From contig OZ017754.1 in the NCBI GenBank assembly GCA_963969365.1, positions 1,922,001 to 1,986,000 of the forward strand: DNA of 64,000 nt. The letters run 5' to 3'. Shown here piece after piece: positions 54,466-64,000 of the stretch. The DNA is from Asterochloris sp. CNOR1. Lineage: Eukaryota > Chlorophyta > Trebouxiophyceae > Trebouxiales > Trebouxiaceae. The notes under the pieces are model-generated. The model had not been told where the DNA came from. It made no database searches and saw only the letters and a program-made list of their open reading frames with translations. The position numbers and the translations under genes are program-made. Numbering within the stretch: the first letter of the stretch is position 1; each line of letters opens with the position of its first letter.

Positions 54466-57400
54466 TTAAGCACGAGGCTTCAGAGTCATGGGCAGGCCGC
54501 CCTTAGGCCTCCATGTGACGTTGAAGGTCAGTTCCAGGTCCCCTGTCTGTATCCCTGGCGCCAGCTCAAAAGTAAATCTCTGGTGGAGTCGCACCAGCCC
54601 AATTGCAACTTCTTGCACTGCAGAGCATGGCAAGGCTGGGTCAGCATGTTTCTGCTGACGCAGGCAGTGTTTGCACTGGGCCCTGGAAGTCAAAAGACAT
54701 GTTTGCCAGGTGCGGAAAGCAGGACACCATCAATTTGACGCTTGCGTTGACCAGATGGAGCACGCAACATTGGCCTTGAGATGCCACAGCCAGCATTGCC
54801 TGAGAGTGAGGGTCTGTGTCCCCACACCACATATCGCAGTGCCCTTGAGCAGAGGAAGGGGAAGCATTGGCAGTGCACTCACCTGCAAGTTTTTCGCCAG
54901 GGCAGCGCCGTGGGCCGGCCCCAAAGGCCATCCATGCGGCAGGCTCGTGAGCCCCAGCGCTTTTGCCCAACCAGCGCTCAGGCTGGAAGGTATAGGGCTC
55001 CTGAAAATAGCGCGGGTCATGCTGGATGCCTGGATAAAGTACGGCCGTGCATCAGTGGGCATGATGTGCAGAGTGGGTAATTGTGCATGTGCAGGGGCTC
55101 TCCTGGGCTGCACAAAACTTGTTGGAAAAGCACACAGAATGGCAAGCTGTGCCTGCACAGGCATTGTACAGGGACGTGCTAGGCACAGCCATTGCTTGGA
55201 CTGCCAAACGCTTCCTACCATAGATATTGATCTGAACCCCTGTTCCCTTGGGGATCAAGACGCTGCCAATCTGCACAGCCATAAAAACAGGCAGCTGAGC
55301 AAACCGCGAGAGCATTTAGATGTCAATGGAGGGCAATGCTGGCCATAGAGACACAGAACTGCACGCTGCTCGCTGCTCGCTATAAGACGCATGGACACTG
55401 GAGCATTAACCAATTGCCAGTCAGGACTTCCCGCTGGCAGAGCCACAGACACCAGAGCACCTCAGAAGGCCGCCCTCTCACACCGATGCATGGCGACGGC
55501 ACCGTTTGCCCACCAGAGACAGATATGAGGAGGGCTGGCAGGCGCCCTGATGGGCGTCCTGTCAATCTACACAGCAAGCTGCCTCCAAGACAGGCAAGCG
55601 GCTGCTACTTACAGGCCAGCTGCTACTTACCTGCTGAAGACCTCTAACCAGGCCAGCTGGCAAGGTATGCACAGCCCAGCACTGTCTTAATATGCTTTGA
55701 GGACAAAAGCAGCTTGCCTGCTGGTCAACATTATGCAGTTGCGACACACCCTATCACTGGCTGCGCGGATTCATCACAGATTAACCCCACCTCAATATCA
55801 CTGGAGGCCTCCCGTGTGACCACCCCTGCAGGTGGGTACAGCCGCATGGCCTCCTTCAGTACAGCTAAGGTGTAGGGCAGGGACTCCATGTCAGCCAAGC
55901 AAGGCTCCTGCAGGCAGCGACAATCACTGGGTGGGAAGCAGGGGCACACCATGCTACCTTGACTCTTAGGGCGGCATCTTGCTGTCTCCAGCAGGAGGGA
56001 TGCTGCTGACCATTGCGTGGGAGCCTCCGGGCAGCATGCACTGCAGGGGCAAGATGCAGCGCGCCCAGCTAGCAGGGGCCCGCTCTCTGTTATCAGCATT
56101 GAAATTGCTGTCCAGATAGCTCTGGCCATGCGAAGCAGCAGAACAGGGCAGCTTGGTGGGCATGCTAGCTGGCAGCCAGTTCAGTGCACTCACTCTAGTC
56201 CTGCCAAAGGCGTCCACCTCACGGAGTAGCTGCTCAAGCGCTGCAGGGTGTCTGGCCAGGAGGTACAGCGCAAAGCTGCAGGCCAGGCACACAGTGCTCA
56301 GGTGATGGGATGGCTCAGTGAGCAGGCCGATCTTTGCAGTGCCAGGCCTCTGAAGCAAGACAGACATGCTGTCACTATACCTGAGAGCGTTCGCTGTTGT
56401 TTCATGTCTGCAGCCAGAATGAGGCACTTTGGAGTCCCACATGTCAGCCACAGCATCACAGAAGATGTAAACAACATGAGAGCAAGTCAGAAGCCATACC
56501 CTGCTCCGATAAAAATGGTGGTCTGAGCTGCAATTTGCCTGCAAGCGGTAGAGCAAACAGAGTGATCTGATGACGCTTGAGAACAGCAGCGGGCACCAGA
56601 AGGTGTCTAAGTTAGCAGCCCGACTCACATGTCAGAGAAATGGTGGTTCTCTTTGTCACGAGCTGTGAGGAGCCTGCCAATCACACTGCTCTCTGTGGGT
56701 GTCGTGCCCTGCACAGGCAGGACCGATGTGTCGACTTGCCCAGACAGTGTTGTGCAAACTGCTGTCTCCACACAGAGTCCAGCAGACACTTGCAGCCTTT
56801 CATGGGCCGCAAAGAGGACATTGAGCACAGGCTGTCAGCATGGGTAAGCATGGCAGTACTGTGGTGTATGCAGAGTGAAAGTAAACTCAGCTTCACCAAG
56901 CAGTGCTGTGTCCACCTCTGCCCAGTAAGATCACACTTTGGATGCAAAGCGGCTGCATGCTGCACCATCAAAGGCAGGAGCCACCACCTGGGCAGCCATC
57001 TGGCTGCAGCTGCCCATCCCCAGGGATGCTACACTACATGCTCAGAGCTGTAGATGCTCACTTTGATGCGATACTCGTTGTTCACATCCCTCTGCAGCCA
57101 GTCTAGCTCATGTGTGGCCTTGGCTGGGAGCGCCAGGCGCTTTTGTGCGTTCTGCAGGACGCACACTGCAGCCTGTAGCTTGCTTTGGCAGGGATGCTAC
57201 CCCAGAGGGCACTGGCAGTGGCCAAGCCTGCTGTCTGAGATGCCTCGAGGGGCAGCCAGGGTTGCTTGTGCGCAGTCTGCACTCATGTGTGGGGCTGCCA
57301 GGGCAGGCTGAACCGGTCGTTGTGCATTGCACTGCACGCTGGGTGCCGAGGCACAGCAGCAGCAGCAGCAGAGTGCCACCCATGCGTCGGCTGGCAGATC

Positions 57401-59747
57401 CCATCAACCCCTAGAGCAAAGCATACTGCAAAGGGACTGCAGTCACCAGCCCCCTCAGGCATGTGAGACTCCACAGAACCGCTGCAACCCACACACAGGC
57501 GCACAAGGCTGCACGGTAAAGCGCAGCGAATGCTCACCTCAATCAGCGCCACGCTGGTGTTCCAGACAGTGGCAGTTGCCTTATCAACCAAACGCTTAGA
57601 GGCTGGAGGAAAGGCGGTGGCACAGGCTTGAACTAAGGGCAGGCAGGGCTTTGGCAGGAGCAAGGCCGCCAGCAGCCAGACATTCACACTGGTTGTGGTG
57701 GCAATAGTATGGACGGCGGCCACCAATGGGTTGGTGGCATCTCCAGGCTTCTGCGAGTCGAAGGCCACACTGCAAAACTGTGAACAGTTAAGGCATGACG
57801 CAGGGTTTCAGGGACAGAGCAGGGCAGCCTGAGGCAAGCCTGTGGCAGCACACACTGCTCTGCTGGCCGACAGATGCATCCTGCAGAGGCAAGCTGTGCT
57901 GCACAGTAAGGCGGCCTGGCACCGCAGCTCCTGCCTCACCCCAATGCGCTCTGGCCAATGACCTGCAGGGCAGGCCAACAGCAGCCTGTCAGCATCGTCT
58001 GATGATCCAGCAAATGGAACAGCGGAAGACAGAAATGACAGCACCCTCAGATGCTGTGCAGCGGCAGCTAACCTTCTCTTTGCTGCAGCAATTGCAGCTG
58101 CACAAGCTCGATGGCAGAGCCTCAACTCACCAACGCCCTGGTGCAGGGCAGGCATGCACATGTGCGACAACCCTGCTGCTCTATCAGACAGTTGCCTTGC
58201 TGCAGGTATAGATGTGGCTACCTGGGGGCCCAGCTTAGCACAAGCCATACAATGTGCAGCAGGCAATCCTCAATGCTGGCTGTACTGACGGCGGGGTTCA
58301 AACCTTGGACAACACAGCCTTTATAGCGATTTTCACATCTGAGATGCTACAATGTGCTGCAGCAACAGCCCATGACAAGCAACAAGCAAGGCTCAGATGC
58401 TGGGCAGCCAACCTGCATGGTCATGTTGCCTAGCTGACGATGCATGTCCACCATCTGACCCTGAGCAGCAAAGGCGTCCAGGTTGCGCAACAGGTCGTCC
58501 AAAGCTGTGTTGATCACGGAGTCGTAAGTTGCCAGGCTGGCACTGTGGAACATAGGCTGAACCCCAGCGCGCAGCGATGCCCAGTACTGGCCCCTACATG
58601 CACAGAGCCAGACTGGAGCCTGCAGGAGGGCCCATCTCTGGCCCACGCATGCCTGGGCAATTAGCGCTACATGGGCAGGTGAGCAGAGCAGGCGGAAGCT
58701 ATGCCTTGAGCGGCTGGATATCAGCCTGCCTCAACAGGACGAGCGTGCAGCATGGGGCAAATTGAGGTATCTCATGCTCATGCCTGGCTCGCAGCATTCC
58801 TGCACGCTCAGCCTCCGCCTCCTTGCCCTGGCTGAGGAGTGGCAATGGCGCCCGGTCGTGAAAGGCCTGTAGCAACAGGAGATTGGATCGGTCCAGTTGA
58901 TGCAACAGCCTAGCAGCTGCTTTTGTTCTGCCCATTACTGCCTTGAACAATGTCCAGCATGTGTTGCTTGCGGACATGATATTTGCAGCAGGAGTTGTAC
59001 AGACTGTGAACAGGACACCCCTGCCCGCCACAACCCCAGTGCAGGAGGATCGATGTGACGACAGTTCCTGCCTAGGCGTCCAGGTGCTGCCCATTGGCTG
59101 GCTCAGCGTGGAGCTGCACCACCTCATCCACCTCATTGTGTATGCTGCCTCGGCATGGCACTGCTGGTGCCTTCATGCAGTACTATCTGTGCAGCCCACC
59201 TTGAAGTGCTTAACCATGACCTGATGTGCCAGGTCAATGTCTTGAATGACCACCACAGGCTGGCGCAGAAAGAAGCAGCGGAAGATGGGCCCATGCTTTG
59301 ATGCCCACTGCAGCGGGCAACAAGAAGGAGAGTAGTCAGCAGAATGCTGTACCTGAACAAGGAACATGAGCCTGGGCACCTGGGGCTTTTATGGGGATGC
59401 AAGCTGTGAGTAAAATGCAAGCTGTGGGCAAGACTTGAGTGGCTGGGGCATGCCGCACCATCGTGTATGCCATGGGAGGCATGCGGGCTCTGATCTCAGC
59501 CATATTGCCAAAGATGAGTCTTGGAGCAGGTCCAGGGATCTTGCGGAAGCGCCATTGGTTGTCCAAGTTGAGCAGATACATGACAATCTGCAGCCAAGTT
59601 CTCAGCAAGTTATTGTGGGAAAGTTGTGGCAGACTTCAGGGCAGATCTACCGGCATCGCTTGGCATTGGATCTGCCCTGGCAACTGGTAGTGCACAGCTC
59701 ACCCATGCGACAGCTGCGCACAGCAGGATTGCTGTCCATATCACCAT
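54466..59747 (-). CDS. Cytochrome P450 monooxygenase (P450-b)
   Basis: Intact duplicate of P450-a. Anchor exon from ATG 59747 (MVIWTAILLCAAVAW); then YLLNLDNQWRFRKIPGPAPR (about 59592-59480), KHGPIFRCFFLRQPVVVIQD (about 59308-59205), AFHDRAPLPLLSQGKEAEAE, WASLRAGVQPMFHSASL, the micro-exon 57962-57940 (VIGQSALG), about 57770-57540 (DATNPLVAAVHTIATTTS), NEYRIK (about 57160-57065), SSVIGRLLTARDKENHHFSD, the I-helix HETTANALR, FALYLLARHPAALEQLL, the K-helix EAMRLYPPAGVVTREASSD, the haem motif FGAGPRRCPGEKLA (about 55060-54890) and the last exon ending at 54466 with GGLPMTLKPRA. Phe to Leu in the micro-exon and several substitutions in the substrate-recognition regions (after the C-helix and before the I-helix) distinguish it from P450-a, so substrate range may differ. 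Divergent from intact MOC1. Confidence 0.92.
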
Positions 59748-60241
59748 GGTCGTTATGTCGTGGATCAGTCTAGCAGAGGCCGTGCCTGTCAGGCTTACTA
59801 TGCAGTCCAGTATTGACGCAGCAGCCTGCTTGTGCCCTCTTAAAATGCCTCTTGCAATGCCACAATAGTAGCTTCCAGGGAAGAAGAAGAGCAGATACTT
59901 GCCAATTGGCAATCGCAGGACAAATGAGCCTCACCGCAGCTCAATTCTGAAGATCTGGTTTCCTGAATCCTGAGATGCCTACAAATTGAGCAGCCTGCAG
60001 CGTTGCCCGGTGCGGCAAGGATGCTGCTCAGGGCCAGGCCTCCAGCATGCTGGGTGGCAGGCCACGCCTGCCTACGCATGCCAATGGCAGGTAGTTTCTG
60101 CAGCCTTTAGCATGGCACAAACAGTGCCAAACTGATCTGCTGATCTGACACCTGAGTCACATTGCATGTCAGAACAGCTGCCAATGCCTGCCTGCAGGCC
60201 TGCCTTGGGACACCATCCGCAGAGGCCAGCCGTCGCTAGGG
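59748..60241. promoter_or_regulatory. Divergent promoter region P450-b / MOC1
   Basis: About 490 bp between the start codons; the duplicated counterpart is 52055-52525. Blocks conserved between the two (around 59990-60060 and 60180-60240) are candidates for shared promoter or 5' UTR elements. No named motif. Confidence 0.45.
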
Positions 60242-63157
60242 ATGTCTGCTGGCGCCGCACCGCACCTGGCAGCTCGTGCATTGTGCAGCCTCCAGTGCTG
60301 GCCTCTGGGTCACCCTGCCGGCTGGCCAACTGTGAAAAGGGCCTGCAGCACCATTGCTGCAGCAACAGCTGCAAGTGCCGTCAAGCGCACCAGAGTGCGT
60401 CCAAGGAACGGAGCAGAGCTAACCCGTGACCCCTCTCCCCGGCTGACAGAGCCACGCCCCACCTCCATCAGTCAGCTTGCCGCTGAGATCAAACCAGAAG
60501 TGCTGGAGGGCAGCTTGGAAAATATACAGTGGCTTTCGAGGGATGTGCGCCAGCACGCCACGGAGGAGGCAGCCCAGCTCGATCCGCTTGCTCCGAAGCT
60601 GCAGTTGTTCACAGCAGGCCAGGCACAACAGCCTCTTACCACCGGCGTCAATGGGGCCTCCCTTGCACCGGCCTCACCAGTACCCAAGCCAAAGCGGCGC
60701 GGCAGGCAGCCTGCAGCTGAGCAGGCACCTGCCCCTGTGTTGACGGCGGCAGCTGCTCCCAAGCCAAGGCGTTGCGGCAGGCAGCCTGCAGCTGAGCAGG
60801 CACCTGAGGGCGGAGCCTCTGTGGTCAAATTGGCTAGGCAGAAACCTGCAAAGCCGCGTGCGACGCCAAAGGCTGGCGTTGCAGCGCTTGCAGAGCCTGA
60901 AGCTGGGTTGCTGATGCTGCAGCGGGAGCCCTTCATAGAGCAGCAGGTGAGGTGCTGCACCCTTTGAAAATCCTATATGCTGCAGCACGTTTTATACAAA
61001 AGCTCTGCAGCAGGACACGCTCTGAGACCGCTCCTGCCCTGTGTGACACCGGCTCTCACAACAGATGAGCTCAGACAGAGCAGCTGCGTGTGCTTTGCTG
61101 AGCTGCCCACTGATGTCGATAACAGCAGGTGTTGGGTTTGCTGGTCAGCATGAACGCAGACTGCCTGAGACGCAACAAAATCCCTGGTGTGTGTAGGGCA
61201 GTGCGCGCTCAGCAGCACCCCCCAATGTGGCAGGGGAGGCCAGCCGCAATCTGATCATACTGGGCATTGACCCAGACAGCAGCGGCGCCATTGCGGCGCT
61301 GCAGTGGCACCTGCCCAGCAGCACACAGGCTGGCAAGCCAGGGCAGCCTGGCGGCTCGTCAGGCAGGACAAACGCCCTGCTTAGGCAAAGCACAGCCCAG
61401 GTGCCTGACTTGGCCAGCACCAGCTCAGGTGCCGCCACAGCTGCGCTGAAGGGCCTGGACCAGCCTGAGACAAATGGCTCGTCTGGGCTGGCGCAGTTGG
61501 CAGAGCACAGCACCCAGCTGAGCCTGCAGGGCGCCACAGCAGAGGTCATGGACATCCCCTGCCAGCTGCACAAGGTTGGGGCGCGCAGCAGAAGGCAAGG
61601 CCAGCATGTCACCGGGTTGAAGCCTCTTCATGTGCGGCAAGCACACTGCTTAAGCCTGTGTGCTTCTTTGGCGTCAGGCAAGCTCAGCATGGGTCAGTGC
61701 TCTGCCCAAGTCATGTGTGGCAAGGCATCTACAGATGTTTGTTTCTTTAAAAGCGACAGCAGAAGGCAAGCCAGCATGGCTATTCTCTGGTGCTCACGTG
61801 TGGGGGGCACAGCACCCACTGGATGTGCTCTGGCTGCTCATGGCAGTAGGTGCACTCTGCACGCCGGCAACTCTGCATTGCATTACCTGGATCTGCTTCT
61901 TGAGTGCCTCGACAAAGCAACTCTGCCAGGCAGAATGGGCAGCGCGCTGCGCTTTGCACGCATGCTGCCTCACAAACCTGGTACCTATGCTGATTGCATG
62001 CAGACTGGCCCACAACATACTTTGGGCCAGGCCACCGCACAATGTCTGGCCCTGACCCCTGTCTGAGCACAGACGGACCTGCAGCAGGTTGGCGCCCCAT
62101 GCTGCCTGACAAGCCTTGGCACCGACCACTGTCTGCGCCGGCCTGCAGGCAGACAGACCCACAGCAGGTCGCCGTGCTGGTGCAAGGCCTGCTGCAGCGC
62201 TTCCCTGGCGCCCAGATCCGGGCAGTGCTGGAGGAGCCCCTGCCAGGCTCCATGAATGGCAAATTCAGCTGGTACAGGTCAGTCTCACTGCGCAGCCATT
62301 GAAAGCATAGGATCTGCACTGTGACCCCGCTGAGCCTGCTGATACAGGGGAGTGTGTGCTGCAAGGCTGCCTGGAATGCTGCCATGCAGTGGTGCCCTGC
62401 ACTGCTGGGATGCGGCACATCATGCAGCGCCCTTGGCAGCAGGTGTGCCTGGAGGGAATGCAGTCCCTGTTGCAGCAGGATCACGCATGGCGGTGCCAGG
62501 CAGTGTGGAGGCCGGCAGCAGCCATCACTGTCACTAGAACATTTGGCGCTGCATGTTCTTGCCCAGCTGGGCTGCACAAGCTAGCAGAGCAGCAGGACCA
62601 GTCACACCTCACATTGCCCTGTCAGAAGCAGTTGAGCCCACTGCCGAGTATCCCTGCCCTGCAGCTCTGGCTACACCGCTGGTATCTGGCAGGGCGTTCT
62701 GCTGTCCTGCGGCGTGCCCTTTGCCTCAGTGACAGCGCGGCGCTGGAAGGCCGACCTGCTGCTCAATGGCTTGGGCAAGGAAGGCAGCAGGCTGCTGGCA
62801 CAGAGGGTATTTCCACAGACCACCCCCCTTCTCAAGTGAGTGACCCCTCAAGTGACCTGAGGTTGCCATGGCTACATCCCATTGCATGCTGGTCGCAGTG
62901 ACTGTGCGGCGGCCTCTCCAGCATATGTTCACTGAGCTTGGTGCCTTATCATGATCCATGGCACTGCAAGTGGTGAGTGCTGCCCCTGTCATACATGCAG
63001 GCGCAAAAAGGATCATGGCAGGGCAGAGGCCATGCTAATCGCTGCTTGGGGAGTGGGGCTGCGTCTGAACCCTCTGGCACCAGATGCCAACCTGGAGGAC
63101 AACTTCTGCTCAGCTGCACTGGAGGCTGAGGCACTGCAGGATGATGTCAGCTTCTGA
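60242..63157 (+). CDS. MOC1: Chloroplast Holliday-junction resolvase MOC1
   Basis: RNase H-fold resolvase that cuts Holliday junctions in chloroplast DNA and is needed for nucleoid segregation (MOC1 of Chlamydomonas and plants). Exon 1 (60242-60946) gives a transit-like start, then a long extension with two repeats of a basic GRQPAAEQAP unit. Exon 2 (61200 to about 61590) has the first catalytic Asp in LIILGIDPDSSGAIAALQW and, after an Ala/Gly/Ser-rich insert, VMDIPCQLHKVG. Next, about 62147-62279: QQVAVLVQGLLQRFPGAQ and AVLEEPLPGSMNGKFSWY (catalytic Glu). Next, about 62660-62836: GIWQGVLLSCGVPFASVTAR and RWKADLLLNGLGKEGSRLL. The last, about 63004-63157, has RKKDHGRAEAMLIAAWG (final catalytic Asp) and ends DDVSF. 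All motifs are intact. Convergent with the Urb2-like gene. Confidence 0.9.
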
Positions 63158-63301
63158 TCAGACCTTATGACTTCCCCAGCACTGCCTTATACACATCATT
63201 CAGAGGTGTATGCTGCACAACTTTGTTTCATTGACGAGATGTTCAAACTTGTGAGGGCGGCCAGCCCTAGCAGGCTGGCCACCCTCTGTTGGTCTGCTTG
63301 C

Positions 63302-64000
63302 TCAGGCTTTGCCTGTGTACCTAAACGACCTCTCAAAGTCTTTCCTCAGATCAGCCAGGGCGGCACGGTGCATTCCACCTGCGCCGCTTCCGAGAGCAGC
63401 ATGCAGGTGCTGCACCTGCACAGGAAGAGGGGCTTGCTGAGGAGGTTTGAGAGCCAGCACAGGGCAGCATCAACACAAGAGCAACACCCATTGAGAGTCC
63501 ATCACTCCAAGGCCTTCAGACATTCCAGAGCATGCCTCACCTCCAGTGGGCTGCAGGCGCCATACAAGGCATATGCTCCCTGCCTGAGCAATGTGGCAGC
63601 AGTGAGCTCAGGATGACCTGCGTCTGCCTGAGCCCATGACTGGTCAGCAGCTGGTGTGGCTGCCTCAATGATATAGTCAGCCAGCCACTGCACACAGTGC
63701 TTGCCAGTGCTGACCTGCAGGCATGCAGACTGGGGGTGACAGGAGTTTGCTGCATCCAGCAGGCATGCTTCTCAAATGCCTGTGGAGGCCACCGAAAGTG
63801 GCTCATGTTGGCGCCCAGGCCGAGAGGTGGGAAACAGGGAAGCTGCTGGCTCACGCTGATGATAGGAGGCAGAGTACAAAGCCAGCACAGTAGCCGCCAC
63901 GAGCAGAGGCAACTGCGCACCTTCTTGTCTGCCAAAGCCCTGTACACGTCTGCCAGCTCCTCAGCACAGATATAGACCAGCCTGCAGAACCACTGGACAT
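63302..64000 (-). CDS. Urb2/Npa2-like ribosome-biogenesis protein, C-terminal part (partial)
   Basis: Last three exons of a minus-strand gene entering from the right edge. Exons: 64000 to about 63923 (ICAEELADVYRALADKK); about 63716-63552 (HCVQWLADYIIEAATPAADQ, TLLRQGAYALYGACSPLE), ending at donor GAG|gtgagg; and about 63411-63302 (VQHLHAALGSGAGGMHRAAL, DFERSFRYTGKA, stop TGA). The pattern (short helix, LADYI, L-RQG-YALYGACS, then LHAALG and F-R-YTGK at the end) fits the C-terminal domain of Urb2/Npa2, a nucleolar factor for early 60S assembly. The placement rests on that pattern; other alpha-helical repeat proteins are possible. The apparent stop at 63502 is read past because the GAG|gtgagg donor precedes it. 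Confidence 0.65.

Larger units (their letters stand above)
53418..62075. repeat. Segmental tandem duplication, unit B
   Basis: Runs from the mARC pseudogene through P450-b to the middle of intact MOC1 (intron near 62075), about 8.7 kb. It is longer than unit A because unit A lost parts of MOC1. The units abut within about 5 bp at 53413/53418. Confidence 0.88.

Noticed and set aside
63502-63504. Stop codon as the end of the Urb2-like gene
   Set aside because: A GAG|gtgagg donor lies just before it, and an in-phase exon at about 63411-63302 supplies the family C-terminus.

Overview
This is nuclear DNA of a green alga, probably a chlorophyte of the trebouxiophyte type; the assignment is an inference and the species is not identified. 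Genes are split into many short exons, with donors mostly GTGAGN or GTRNGN and acceptors that very often end in CTGCAG. Long unbroken frames are therefore mostly shadows, and the genes had to be assembled from exon-sized pieces joined in phase. Plant/algal protein types (chloroplast Holliday-junction resolvase MOC1, plant-type phosphatidylserine synthase, eukaryotic AlgH/UPF0301) support the lineage. No rRNA, tRNA, CRISPR array or complete transposable element was recognised.

Layout. 0-7 kb: a partial unknown low-complexity gene and a cytochrome P450 (P450-1), both minus. 7.7-24 kb: an oxysterol-binding-protein-related lipid transfer protein (+), a tafazzin-type acyltransferase (-), a second P450 (P450-2, +), a repeat protein (-) and base-exchange phosphatidylserine synthase (+). 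24-38 kb: a small unknown gene (-), S-adenosylmethionine synthetase (+), a secreted, probably GPI-anchored GH5 cellulase-like enzyme (-), archease (-) and a PUB-domain protein (+). 38-44 kb: an AlgH/UPF0301 protein and a RING-CH membrane E3 ligase, both minus. 44-64 kb: a MOSC/mARC protein (+), P450-a (-), fragments of MOC1 and mARC (+), P450-b (-), intact MOC1 (+) and the C-terminal end of a Urb2/Npa2-like protein (-, cut by the right edge).

The 45.6-62.1 kb region is a tandem segmental duplication. One unit runs from the middle of the mARC gene through a P450 to the middle of MOC1. Its junction (about 53,413-53,418) joins a MOC1 intron to an mARC intron, leaving a dead 5' MOC1 piece and a dead 3' mARC piece between two intact P450s. 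Some introns are more alike between the units than nearby exons are, which suggests gene conversion.

The most unusual signal recurs across the window. Introns carry decayed local copies of the neighbouring exon edge, including its splice donor or acceptor. I see this in eight genes: P450-1, tafazzin, P450-2, SAM synthetase, the GH5 gene, AlgH, mARC and, as a short donor duplication, P450-1 again. I see no clear new multi-gene system; the exon-edge copies and the duplication are the things to follow up. Functionally the window is rich in lipid and membrane metabolism (ORP, tafazzin, phosphatidylserine synthase) and in monooxygenase/reductase genes (four P450s, mARC), but alternating strands and separate promoters give no sign of an operon-like unit.
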